Assembly (NCBI GenBank): GCA_028287725.1
Contig: JAQBPC010000143.1
Span: 1 to 14,110 of the forward strand
Origin: Chloroflexota bacterium
GTDB taxonomy: Bacteria; Chloroflexota; UBA5177; JANWHV01
Direction: 5' to 3'
Length of the DNA stretch: 14,110 bases
Shown: in pieces, positions 6,619 through 14,077 of the stretch
How positions within the stretch are numbered: position 1 is the first letter of the stretch
Layout: each line of letters begins with the position of its first letter
Position numbers and translations under genes: made by a program
Notes under the pieces: generated by a model
What the model saw: only the letters and a program-made list of their open reading frames with translations
What the model was told of the DNA's origin: nothing
The model's database searches: none

Positions 6619-8196
6619 TTACTGCGGCAACTTTCCCTGATAGAGCGGGGAAGCCGCAACAGCCTGGAAAGCGGCAAGCGAGGAAGGCGACGAATTCACG
6701 CGCCAGTCGTGCTCCATAGTCCAGTCAAACCAGACCACTGCCCGGATGCGCGGGAACGACGTGGGAATCGCGTGAAGGAAGCCCTGCGTGATCCAGTCCG
6801 CCTTGCTGCCGCCGGTCTCCGACGACGAGGTTTCGGTGATCATGACCGGCTTGCTGCTCAGCGCGGTGACTTCGTTGTAAGAGGCATTGAACACGTTGTA
6901 CAGCGACTGCCAGTTACTACCTCCCCAGTTGTAGCCGTCGAGGGCAACCCAGTCGACATACTTGTCGCCGGGGAAATCCTGCGCATCGGGTGTTAGTCCG
7001 CCACCGGACACGTTCGCACACCATACCCACAGCACGTTCGTCGCGCCAACGCTGGTGAAGATGTCGTGTACGTGCCGCCAGGCCGCCACGAAGTCAGACG
7101 GCGTGGTGCCATTGCCCCCGGGCCCCGTGCCCCAGGGATACCAGCCGCCGTTCATCTCATGGGCGAAGCGGAGCAGGAACGGATGGCCCCAATTTTTCGC
7201 GGCGGTAGCGACCTGCCGTACATAGCTGTCGTACGCGCCGTTGGCAATGTCGCGCATTCGGTAGCCCGGCTGATTGTTGCCCTGCGAGTAGTCCTCCGGC
7301 ATCCAGGTCCACATGCCCATGGAGCCGCGCGAACGGATGTCGCTCATCTGCTGTGGGTCGAAATTCGCGTTATGCACCCAATCGCCGCCGACGTTCACGA
7401 TGGCCGGCATGTGGCCGCCTAGCATGCCTGCATACCAGTCCATCGCCCCCAGCGTGCCACTTACATTCTGAAGGTTGTCGTGAATCGTGGCGCCCAGCGC
7501 GATCGACCCGTTCGCCGGCGCCGAGGTTGCGGTAACACTGGGCTGGACTGCAGTGGCACTGGGCTGGGCTGCAGGGGCAGTGGGCTGAGCCGGCGTGGCG
7601 CTGCGCGGGACCGCGGTAGCGCTTGGCTTGGCCGGCGTGGAGCTAGCTTGGGCCGGTGTACCGCTGGGCGGGACCGGAGTGGTTGTGGGCGGGGTCGACG
7701 TGGTGCCCTGTACCGTGAGCGCGAGATGCGACCCAATCGGGTGCCAGACGTTGTCGGAGGTCCGATAGCTGGCGAACAGGTCCCAGGCGCCGGCCGGATC
7801 GGACGACGTGAAGTTGCGCGTCTTGTGGTAGGTAAACGACTGCCCGGGCGCCAGCTGGATGGGTCCCCACTCGGCCGGGAAGTCGGCATTGGCGCCGGCC
7901 GGCGTGCGAGCGGCGGCCACAATGCCGGTCAACGCGAGAGCACTGCCGCCTTGATTCTGTAGCGTGACGGTGGCAGCAACCTGCCCGCACGTTTGGACGC
8001 TTTTCGTCGACAAACTGAGGGGCGAGCTCAGCATTATACGCGCCGGGCTAAGACTCACTGCGTGCACCGCGAGTGCCGTAACGCTGCTTTGCGAGGCATG
8101 TGCCTCACCAACGTGCGCAGCGGCAACGACGCTTCCAGCAACTAGCGCTGCACCGAGAAACGCCCACGGTGCGCCACGTGATGGTGAATGTACCAT
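6619..8196 (-). CDS. Secreted GH26 glycoside hydrolase (beta-mannanase family) with Ig-like domain and PTS linker (GH26-A)
   Basis: A 525-residue exported enzyme expected to cut beta-1,4-mannan or a related beta-linked polymer outside the cell. It has a Sec-type signal peptide (1-35: one Arg, a hydrophobic core about 10-28, probable cleavage after AHA) and a beta-rich Ig-like/CARDB-like domain (about 45-163). A Pro/Thr/Ser/Ala linker follows (164-229), then a GH26 catalytic domain (231-525). The acid/base is E347 in LLRFAHEMNGGWYPWG and the nucleophile is E455 in VMITETSSSE. Their 108-residue spacing equals that of the well-studied Cellvibrio Man26A (E212/E320, from memory). Conserved W and Y residues (W352, Y353, W355) line the usual substrate site. 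ATG 8196 is chosen because a strong SD precedes it and the signal peptide starts there; the frame is open to 8385 without one. Family 26 also includes lichenase and xylanase activities, so the substrate is not certain. It is transcribed alone, divergent from its paralogue GH26-B. Confidence 0.92.
   Translation of the reverse strand: MVHSPSRGAPWAFLGAALVAGSVVAAAHVGEAHASQSSVTALAVHAVSLSPARIMLSSPLSLSTKSVQTCGQVAATVTLQNQGGSALALTGIVAAARTPAGANADFPAEWGPIQLAPGQSFTYHKTRNFTSSDPAGAWDLFASYRTSDNVWHPIGSHLALTVQGTTSTPPTTTPVPPSGTPAQASSTPAKPSATAVPRSATPAQPTAPAAQPSATAVQPSVTATSAPANGSIALGATIHDNLQNVSGTLGAMDWYAGMLGGHMPAIVNVGGDWVHNANFDPQQMSDIRSRGSMGMWTWMPEDYSQGNNQPGYRMRDIANGAYDSYVRQVATAAKNWGHPFLLRFAHEMNGGWYPWGTGPGGNGTTPSDFVAAWRHVHDIFTSVGATNVLWVWCANVSGGGLTPDAQDFPGDKYVDWVALDGYNWGGSNWQSLYNVFNASYNEVTALSSKPVMITETSSSETGGSKADWITQGFLHAIPTSFPRIRAVVWFDWTMEHDWRVNSSPSSLAAFQAVAASPLYQGKLPQ
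7510..7707 (-). repeat. Low-complexity Pro/Thr/Ser/Ala linker with short internal repeats
   Basis: Residues 164-229 of GH26-A are almost entirely P, T, S, A, Q and V. PSATAV occurs twice (191-196, 212-217) and TPAQ-type units recur, reflected in near-repeats of a GGGCTG-containing unit in the plus-strand DNA. Such linkers tether secreted hydrolase domains and are often O-glycosylated. They change length easily by slippage. Confidence 0.7.
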
Positions 8197-8204
8197 TTGG
8201 ATTA

Positions 8205-8214
8205 CCTCTCTCCT
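8205..8214 (-). promoter_or_regulatory. Shine-Dalgarno site deciding the GH26-A start
   Basis: AGGAGAGAGG on the minus strand, eight bases before ATG 8196. It is the strongest SD in the window for a recognised gene. It excludes the longer start at 8385, whose extra 63 residues are not signal-peptide-like. Confidence 0.75.
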
Positions 8215-8344
8215 GAATTGCTTCCGGTCAAGCACTCCACATGTAGCAACCGCCTCGGCACGTTCGGCAACCGGCCGGACACGGCGCCACAATGCCACAG
8301 GCGTACTCTGCAGTACGGAAAGAGGCGGGCCAATGACCCATAGG

Positions 8345-8358
8345 GGTAATCCAATTGG
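8345..8358 (+). repeat. GGTAATCCAAWTGG motif, inverted copy of the GH26-A start region
   Basis: GGTAATCCAATTGG here matches GGTAATCCAAATGG on the minus strand at 8206-8193 at 13 of 14 positions. The minus copy covers the SD-to-ATG stretch of GH26-A. This copy contains a 10-bp palindrome, TCCAATTGGA (8350-8359). It lies in the divergent GH26-A/GH26-B spacer, about 125 nt before GH26-B. It may be a regulator site, or a remnant of a duplicated GH26 leader. Confidence 0.45.
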
Positions 8359-8462
8359 AAGTGTCATAGCCCGTTTAGATAGCAATTTCGGTTGGGCAAC
8401 GGTGTCTTACTGGCGAATTCTGCGCCACTAGCGAGTTAAAACCGGCTCCGCTATAGTGAGGT

Positions 8463-8488
8463 TGGACAAGCGTGGACAACAGTGGACA
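8463..8488 (+). repeat. Three TGGACA direct repeats at exact 10-bp spacing
   Basis: TGGACA occurs at 8463-8468, 8473-8478 and 8483-8488, each followed by A or G and separated by 4 bp. The 10-bp period places all copies on one face of the helix. The array ends at the proposed GTG start of GH26-B, so it is either a cooperative operator or part of the promoter. Confidence 0.5.
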
Positions 8489-8500
8489 GCGGGGTATCTT
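8473..8500 (+). promoter_or_regulatory. Candidate promoter for the plus-strand operon
   Basis: TGGACA (8473-8478; five of six -35 positions) and TATCTT (8495-8500; four of six -10 positions) are 16 bp apart. Initiation near 8507 would lie inside the longest GH26-B frame and would require translation to start later, for example at GTG 8557. A competing -10-like TATAGT at 8452-8457 has no good -35. The spacer 8197-8481 also holds a small hairpin (8302-8317, 6-bp stem). Confidence 0.25.
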
Positions 8501-9762
8501 TTCCGTTGGTGGGCCTAAACTCTAAGTCGCTAGGTGGCGCGCGTCTTGATGACGATGTGATATTGCCGCATGTCTTGCGAGGACGACCGGCGCTGGCCGG
8601 CATCCTCGTCTGTATCGCGTCGCTCTTCATCTACCTCGGCAGTGCCGGTTTCATCAGCCCCGGGGCGACCTACCCGTCCCAAGGTCGGCAGAGTAGTATC
8701 GCGCTCGGCGCCACCATACATGACAAGCCTGTGTCTGTGGGCAGCACGCTAGGAGCTATGGACTGGTACGCGAGTTTGGTGGGGGGGCATATGCCGGCCA
8801 TCGTGAACGTCGGGAGCGATTGGGTGCACAACGCGAATTTTGACGCGCGGCAGATGAGCGACATCCGTTCGCGCGGCGCCACGCCCATGTGGACCTGGCT
8901 GCCGGATGACTACAATCAAGACGGCTTTCAGCCACGCTTCCGGATGCGCAACATCGCCAGCGGCGCCTACGATCGCTACATCCGGCGATTCGCCCTCGCC
9001 GCGAAAAATTGGGGCCACCCGTTCCTGCTCCGTTTCGCCCATGAGATGAACGGCAACTGGTACCCCTGGGGTACCGGCCTAGGGAACCAGAATGGCACCA
9101 CGGCAGCGGATTACGTGGCCGCCTGGCGGCACGTGCACGACATCTTCACCAACCTTGGGGCGTCCAACGTGCTCTGGGTCTGGTGCGCCAACACGGTCTA
9201 TGCCGGCTCCATGTCGCTGGCACAAGTCTATCCTGGCGACAGCTACGTCGACTGGGTGGCGCTCGATGGTTACAACTACGGCGCCTCAAAAGATAGTGCC
9301 GGGTGGCAATCGCTCTATCAGGTATTCGGACCATCGTACGCGTTGCTTACCGCACTGACGAGCAAGCCCGTCATAATTACCGAGATTGGTTCGGCCGAGG
9401 CCGGCGGCAATAAGGCTAGCTGGATCAAGCAGGGCCTGCTCAACGACATGCCCATGCGCATGCCGCGGGTTCGCGCCGTGATCTGGTTTGACGCGGTGGA
9501 CGATATTTCAGCGAACCGCAGCGTGGATTGGCGCGTGAACTCGTCACCAGGAGCGCTGGCCGCGTTCCGTGCCGTGGCCGGATCGCCGCTCTATCAGGGA
9601 AAGTTCAGCGCCACGCCTACGAGCTTTAAACCAATGCCGGCGGCTGAAGCCTGGGCTCCTACATTCCCGCAGAGCAACGACAACCCGCCTCATCCTCGGT
9701 GCGAAAGCTGTCCCCTGCCGTCGAGCCCGCCGGCCCGACAGCAGGGGCGTGGCTCGGCGTAG
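8482..9762 (+). CDS. GH26 glycoside hydrolase with N-terminal signal/anchor segment (GH26-B)
   Basis: A 426-residue paralogue of GH26-A; the catalytic domains agree at about two-thirds of positions by eye. One hydrophobic segment (about 38-58, preceded by R33 and R35) acts as a signal peptide or membrane anchor; its cysteine lacks a proper lipobox. The GH26 domain spans about 73-376, with acid/base E188 (RFAHEMNGNWYPWG) and nucleophile E301 (VIITEIGSAE). A five-residue insertion (around KDSAG) between them makes the spacing 113. The Ig-like domain and linker of GH26-A are absent. The C-terminus carries a Pro/Ser-rich tail (377-426) with no GH26 counterpart. The start is uncertain: GTG 8482 is the first possible codon but has no SD, and GTG 8557 would give a more typical signal peptide without a good SD. 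As first gene of the plus-strand operon it probably acts on the same polymer the operon makes. Confidence 0.9.
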   Translation: MDSGVSFPLVGLNSKSLGGARLDDDVILPHVLRGRPALAGILVCIASLFIYLGSAGFISPGATYPSQGRQSSIALGATIHDKPVSVGSTLGAMDWYASLVGGHMPAIVNVGSDWVHNANFDARQMSDIRSRGATPMWTWLPDDYNQDGFQPRFRMRNIASGAYDRYIRRFALAAKNWGHPFLLRFAHEMNGNWYPWGTGLGNQNGTTAADYVAAWRHVHDIFTNLGASNVLWVWCANTVYAGSMSLAQVYPGDSYVDWVALDGYNYGASKDSAGWQSLYQVFGPSYALLTALTSKPVIITEIGSAEAGGNKASWIKQGLLNDMPMRMPRVRAVIWFDAVDDISANRSVDWRVNSSPGALAAFRAVAGSPLYQGKFSATPTSFKPMPAAEAWAPTFPQSNDNPPHPRCESCPLPSSPPARQQGRGSA

Positions 9763-9770
9763 GCACGCTC

Positions 9771-10889
9771 GTGGCAGTTGGGACGGGCCGCGCGAGCGAC
9801 GAAATCCAACCAGGAGCGGTCGGCACGCAGCCGCTGGTCTCGGTGATCATCAACAACTACAATTACGGTCGGTTTTTGCGGAGCGCCATCGAGAGCGTGC
9901 TCGGCCAGAGCTACAGCAAGCTCGAGCTGATCGTGGTCGACGACGGTTCCACGGACTCCTCGCGCACGATTCTCGAGACATACGGCGACCTGGTTATCAC
10001 GATCCTGAAAGAAAACGGTGGCCAGGCATCCGCGCTTAACGCGGGCTTCGCCCGATGCCACGGCGAGATCGTGTTCTTTCTCGACTCCGACGACGTACTG
10101 CTGCCCACTATCGTGCAGCATGTCGTGCGTGTCTTCGAAGCCGACGCGAGTCTGGCAAAGGTGCACTATCGCATGGCGGTGATCGATGTGTTCGGCCGGC
10201 ACACCAGCAGTGAGAAACCTCCACAACACATCACCATGCTGGACGGCGACCTGCGCCGGCACTATCTTACCTTCCCCGACGATGTATGGAGGTTGCCTAC
10301 CAGCGGCAATGCATTTCCGGCCTGGTTGCTGCGGCGCATATGCCCAATACCGGAAGCAGAGTACCTGGTCTGCGCCGACACGTATTTCACGCACCTGGCG
10401 CCGCTGTTTGGCCGCGTTCAATTTCTCGACGACGTGGGCGCATGCTACCGGTTGCACGGTGGGAACAGCTACGAAGTTGCCGACACCATGCTGAACCTCA
10501 CGCGGATTCGGCGGGACATCACCCTCTCGTGCCAAACGCACAAGCATCTGTCGAGGTTTGCGCACGCACAAGGATTCGCCCCGGCCCCCAACCCCGCGCA
10601 CGAAATCCTGTCCGTCTCGTACATCGTCAATCGCATGATCTCCGTCAAGCTGCAGCCTATGCGCCACATCGTGCCTGGCGATACGCCGGCGCGGCTGCTC
10701 GTGCTCGGCATCCAGGCATCCATGCGGCGATTCGACGTCTCACCGCCATTGAAGGGCATGTACATCCTGTGGTTCGCGTTGATGGCCCTTGCGCCATACC
10801 CGATAGCCTGGCGACTGTCGGTATGGATGGTCTTCCCGCAGACACGTCCCTACATGAACAAGCTGCTCAAGGTGCTCCAGCGTGGTTAA
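9771..10889 (+). CDS. Glycosyltransferase family 2 (GT-A fold)
   Basis: A 372-residue cytoplasmic GT2 for polysaccharide repeat-unit assembly. The catalytic domain starts at about residue 31 (PLVSVIINNYNYGRFL). It has the VVDDGSTDSS donor strand (65-74), the ENGGQASALNAGFARCHGEIV stretch in two conserved halves (91-111) and the metal-binding DSDD (115-118). The later part contains CYRLHGGNSY, typical of the acceptor side. The C-terminal segment around LKGMYILWFALMAL may associate with the membrane. The frame is open from GTG 9699, but that start would overlap GH26-B by 64 nt and has no SD. GTG 9771, eight bases after the GH26-B stop, is preferred on spacing alone. The gene overlaps the next by 8 nt. 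The sugar specificity is unknown. Confidence 0.9.
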   Translation: MAVGTGRASDEIQPGAVGTQPLVSVIINNYNYGRFLRSAIESVLGQSYSKLELIVVDDGSTDSSRTILETYGDLVITILKENGGQASALNAGFARCHGEIVFFLDSDDVLLPTIVQHVVRVFEADASLAKVHYRMAVIDVFGRHTSSEKPPQHITMLDGDLRRHYLTFPDDVWRLPTSGNAFPAWLLRRICPIPEAEYLVCADTYFTHLAPLFGRVQFLDDVGACYRLHGGNSYEVADTMLNLTRIRRDITLSCQTHKHLSRFAHAQGFAPAPNPAHEILSVSYIVNRMISVKLQPMRHIVPGDTPARLLVLGIQASMRRFDVSPPLKGMYILWFALMALAPYPIAWRLSVWMVFPQTRPYMNKLLKVLQRG

Positions 10890-12231
10890 GCTGCGGGTGG
10901 CCGCGCTATCGCGCCTCCTCGGCGCCGTGCACTGGACGGTAATCCGCAATGCTAGCTCGCTCGTCGGCACCACCCTGGTGAATCTCTCGCTCGGCGCGGT
11001 GTATTGGTGGCTGGCCGCACGCTGGTTCGCGCCATCGGCGCTCGGCCTGGCCTCCGCGGCAATCTCGGCAATGGCCTTGCTGGGGGCCCTTGGCATGTTT
11101 GGTCTCGGCACCCTGCTCATCGGCGAGCTGCAGCGCCGGCCGGATCTCCGCGGCGAGCTGGTGGCCACGGGACTCCTGACGGCTGGGCTGGCCGGCTTTG
11201 TGTTCGGGGCAATCTTCGCTGTCTTTGCGCCGAGCATAACCACCGATCTGCAACCACTGGCGAGCAGCACCTGGAGTATCGGGCTCTTCGCGCTCGGTGT
11301 CGGTCTGACGGCGCTCACCCTGGTGTTGGACCAAGCGTTGATCGGGCTCTTCCGTGGCTCGCTCCAGCTGTGGCGAAACGCGCTGTTCGGCCTGGCCAAG
11401 CTGGCGGCCCTGGCGGCCACCGGCATTTGGTGGGCCGATCGCCACGCCTCGACGATTATGGCGACCTGGGTAGCGGGGCTCGTGGCCTGCCTGGCGGCGC
11501 TGACCCTGATGACGGGCGGCATCAAAGGCCACTACCGGCCACGGCCGGAGTTACTGTATGGCCTGGGCTGGCAAGCAATCGGGCACCATGTGCTGAACGT
11601 GGCCCTGCAAGTGAGCGGGCTTGCCATGCCGTTGGTGGTGACGGTGCTACTCTCCACCGCCGCGAACGCCTACTATTACACCGCCGGGATGGTGGCGGGA
11701 CTCGTCTATATTGCTCCGACGTCCCTCGCGATAGTGCTCTTTGCCGTGGGTACGGCGGAGCCGGCCGCCCTGGCACAACGGGTCCGCTTCACGTTAGGCC
11801 TCTCCCTGGCGGTGACCTTGCTGGCAAATGGCGTGCTGCTGATGGCAGCGAGCCCAATCCTGAGCGTATTTGGCCGGACGTATGCTGAGAACGGCGCCGT
11901 GCCACTGCAACTCCTCGCATTGGGCGCCGTGCCAATTATCATCCGCGAGCACTACGCCGCGATCCAGCGCATACACGGCCGGCCCGTCGGCGCCGCACCC
12001 CTGGTACTGGCCGGCAGCGCCCTCAAATTGATCCTGGCTGCGAAAGGGGCGAGCCTCGGCGGCCTGGTCGGGTTGAGCATGGGGCTGCTTATCGCCGGGT
12101 GCATCGAGGCATTGCTCATGGCGCCGCTGGTCTATCGGGCGGCGGTTGGCACAGGCGCGGCGCGGGAGAAGCCTCCCGCCCATGCCGTTCCGAACGTTGT
12201 AATGTCTGCCAGGAGCAACGATGAACTTTGA
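10882..12231 (+). CDS. Polysaccharide flippase, Wzx/MVF-type (MATE-like fold)
   Basis: A 449-residue integral membrane protein with about 12 hydrophobic segments spread over residues 20-425. This is the length and layout of O-antigen/teichoic-acid flippases, which move undecaprenyl-linked oligosaccharides across the inner membrane. The first segments (NASSLVGTTLVNLSLGAVYWWLAARWF in the DNA frame, residues 23-49) match the usual family start, where the first helix leads into a Trp/Tyr-rich second. Internal sequence similarity to MATE-fold halves is only compositional by eye. GTG 10882 is supported by AAGGTG seven bases upstream and an 8-nt overlap with the GT2 before it. It overlaps the following GT2 by 11 nt. 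Lying between two GT2 genes fits the export step of the same glycan. It could also be a lipid II-type flippase relative, but the context favours polysaccharide. Confidence 0.88.
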   Translation: MVKLRVAALSRLLGAVHWTVIRNASSLVGTTLVNLSLGAVYWWLAARWFAPSALGLASAAISAMALLGALGMFGLGTLLIGELQRRPDLRGELVATGLLTAGLAGFVFGAIFAVFAPSITTDLQPLASSTWSIGLFALGVGLTALTLVLDQALIGLFRGSLQLWRNALFGLAKLAALAATGIWWADRHASTIMATWVAGLVACLAALTLMTGGIKGHYRPRPELLYGLGWQAIGHHVLNVALQVSGLAMPLVVTVLLSTAANAYYYTAGMVAGLVYIAPTSLAIVLFAVGTAEPAALAQRVRFTLGLSLAVTLLANGVLLMAASPILSVFGRTYAENGAVPLQLLALGAVPIIIREHYAAIQRIHGRPVGAAPLVLAGSALKLILAAKGASLGGLVGLSMGLLIAGCIEALLMAPLVYRAAVGTGAAREKPPAHAVPNVVMSARSNDEL

Positions 12232-13318
12232 GGCGAGGCATCCGAGGGTGGCGACTGTGAGACTGGGCGGCACTGAACAGCGCAATGGTCATCTTGAAGC
12301 GAGCCCAGTCGTGAGGACGGGGCCGCCTGCTGAAGCGCCGGCCAGGGACGATGCCGAACAACCGAAGCGCGCGACCCAGGAGTACGCCGATGCGCTTGCC
12401 CGCGTCCCCCGTGTGAGCATAGGACTGCCCGTCTACAACGGCGAGCGGTATCTCCGCGAGGCGATCGACTCCATCCTGGCGCAAACCTTTACCGATTTCG
12501 AGTTGATCATCTCGGACAACGCCTCAACCGACGGAACGGCGGCGATCTGCCTGGAGTATGCTGCCAGGGACCGGCGCATCGCCTACTACCGGCAGCCGCG
12601 AAACCGGGGCGGCGCCTGGAATTTTAACCATGTGTTCCGGCTGAGCGCGGGTGAATACTTTAAGTGGGCATCGCACGACGACGTGTTGGCGCCTACCTTT
12701 CTCGAGCGGTGCATCGAGCCGCTCGACCGTAATGCCTCGGTGGTGGTCTGCTATCCGGGCACCATCAAGATCAACGAGCACGGCAAAGAGGTCTTCAAGT
12801 ACAAGATCCGGCTGCGAACCGACTCGCCCGCGCCGTCGCGTCGCTTCCACGAGCTGCTTCGGATACCGCACAGCTGGTACCAGGGCTCCGGCCTGATCCG
12901 GGCAGAGGCACTGCGAAAGACGCCGCTGATCGGCCCCTACTCCGAGTCCGACCGCATCCTCCTGACCTGGCTCGGGCTGCTAGGACAGTTTCACGAAGTG
13001 CCCGAGTACCTGTTCCGCTCTCGCGCGCATGCCGGGCAATCGGTCCGCGTGAGTCGTTATGACCGCACTACCTGGTTCGATCCTTCACACCAGGGCACGA
13101 TCGTGCTGCCTGTCTGGCGTCTCTTCTTCGAACACTTCGTCTGCATCCGCGAGGTGCCGTTGCGCGCATCCGATCGCGCCCGCTGTTACCTGTCCGCGCT
13201 GCGATGGCCGTTCTGGAATGGGAATGGCGTCTGGATGGCCATGGACCTCGTACACGCTGCCCGCATAGCGTCACGCATGCTCCGAGGGCGGTGGCGCGCG
13301 ACGAAGGGCAGCGGCTGA
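12221..13318 (+). CDS. Glycosyltransferase family 2 with HDD metal motif
   Basis: A 365-residue GT2. The catalytic domain starts near residue 63 (PRVSIGLPVYNGERYLREAI), with FELIISDNASTDGT (93-106), the RNRGGAWNFNHVF loop (127-139) and YFKWASHDDVLAP (146-158). In that last motif HDD (152-154) takes the place of DxD; this variant is normal for this GT2 subgroup. A long N-terminal extension (1-62), rich in Glu, Ala and Arg, has no recognisable domain. ATG 12221 is well supported by AGGAG five bases upstream and lies inside the end of the flippase gene. There are no membrane segments, so it acts in the cytoplasm on the lipid-linked chain. Donor and linkage are unknown. Confidence 0.92.
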   Translation: MNFEARHPRVATVRLGGTEQRNGHLEASPVVRTGPPAEAPARDDAEQPKRATQEYADALARVPRVSIGLPVYNGERYLREAIDSILAQTFTDFELIISDNASTDGTAAICLEYAARDRRIAYYRQPRNRGGAWNFNHVFRLSAGEYFKWASHDDVLAPTFLERCIEPLDRNASVVVCYPGTIKINEHGKEVFKYKIRLRTDSPAPSRRFHELLRIPHSWYQGSGLIRAEALRKTPLIGPYSESDRILLTWLGLLGQFHEVPEYLFRSRAHAGQSVRVSRYDRTTWFDPSHQGTIVLPVWRLFFEHFVCIREVPLRASDRARCYLSALRWPFWNGNGVWMAMDLVHAARIASRMLRGRWRATKGSG

Positions 13319-13330
13319 ACGGCAGCGTGG

Positions 13331-14077
13331 ATGGAAGCTGATGTGAGCGAGCGCACCCTCTTCGCCGGACAAGTCGCGCTGGTGACCGGAGGCGGCAGCG
13401 GCGTTGGACGCGCCATCGCCCTGGCCCTGGCGGCGCGTGGAGCAACACTCTGCCTGGTGGGCCGCCGGCTGGAAACGCTGCAAGGAGTCGCACGTGAGCT
13501 CGAACACGGCAGCCAGGTGCATTGCCTCTCCGCAGACCTGACGGTCGACGATGATCTTCGCCGCTTGCAGCACGCCATCGAACAACAGATCTGCCGGATC
13601 GATCTGCTGATCCACAGCGCCGGGATGCTAACCTCCGGCCGCATCGAACACGCCGAGCTTGCCGACTTCGACCGCCACTATCGGGTCAATGTCCGGGCGC
13701 CCTACGCCCTCACCCAAGCCTTGCTTCCTCTCCTGATACAACGGCAAGGGCAGGTGGTGTTCATCAACTCCAGCGCGGGGCTGGCTGCCCAGGCGGCTGC
13801 CGGTCAGTATGCCGCCAGCAAGCACGCGCTCAAAGCCGTGGCCGATAGCCTGCGCGCGGAGGTGAACGCCAGCGGCGTTCGCGTGCTCAGTGTCTTCCTC
13901 GGACGCACGGCCACCCCCATGCAAGCGGCGCTGCATGCCCAGGAAGCTAAGCTCTACAACCCCGACGCGCTGATCCAACCCGGAGACGTGGCCTCGACGG
14001 TGGTTCACGCGCTCAGCCTCTCCCGCACCGCCGAGATCACCGAGATCAGCATCCGGCCGATGGTAAAGCCGGCGTAG
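13331..14077 (+). CDS. Short-chain dehydrogenase/reductase (SDR), classical type
   Basis: A 248-residue NAD(P)-dependent oxidoreductase of normal classical SDR length. It shows the TGGGSGVG cofactor loop (19-26), D69 in the ADL stretch, and SAG (96-98) in place of the usual NAG. The catalytic tetrad is N120, S148, Y160 and K164 (YAASK), with the standard 12-residue S-to-Y step. R45/R46 after the second strand hints at NADP(H) preference; this is inference. The substrate is not readable. Position at the end of a polysaccharide operon suggests sugar or sugar-lipid modification, but SDRs are promiscuous and it may be unrelated. ATG 13331 lacks a clear SD, whereas GTG 13343 has GGAAG five bases upstream and would shorten the protein by four residues. 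It lies 12 nt after the GT2 stop. The final 33 nt of the window hold nothing recognisable. Confidence 0.92.
   Translation: MEADVSERTLFAGQVALVTGGGSGVGRAIALALAARGATLCLVGRRLETLQGVARELEHGSQVHCLSADLTVDDDLRRLQHAIEQQICRIDLLIHSAGMLTSGRIEHAELADFDRHYRVNVRAPYALTQALLPLLIQRQGQVVFINSSAGLAAQAAAGQYAASKHALKAVADSLRAEVNASGVRVLSVFLGRTATPMQAALHAQEAKLYNPDALIQPGDVASTVVHALSLSRTAEITEISIRPMVKPA

Noticed and set aside
6353..6640. 95-codon plus-strand frame over the GH26-A terminator
   Set aside because: It runs through the 16-bp hairpin and into the 3' end of GH26-A, lacks an SD and resembles no family.
7510..7707. The repeated GGGCTG-type units as a CRISPR-like or tandem-repeat element
   Set aside because: The units are irregular, have no spacers, and stay in frame as a Pro/Thr/Ser/Ala linker of a secreted enzyme.
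8350..8359. TCCAATTGGA palindrome as an independent operator
   Set aside because: Ten-base palindromes arise easily by chance. Only the longer shared motif around it was considered worth reporting.
7964..8431. 155-codon plus-strand frame crossing the GH26-A start and the divergent spacer
   Set aside because: It has no SD, no recognisable domain, and overlaps the signal peptide and SD of GH26-A on the other strand.
9690..10667. 325-codon minus-strand open frame opposite the GT2 gene
   Set aside because: It lies entirely antisense to a gene with clear GT2 motifs, reads without any family pattern, and is explained by high-GC codon bias leaving the opposite frame open.
11004..11888. 294-codon plus-strand frame inside the flippase gene
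   Set aside because: It is an out-of-frame shadow rich in Arg/Gly/Pro, whereas the other frame gives a regular pattern of membrane helices.
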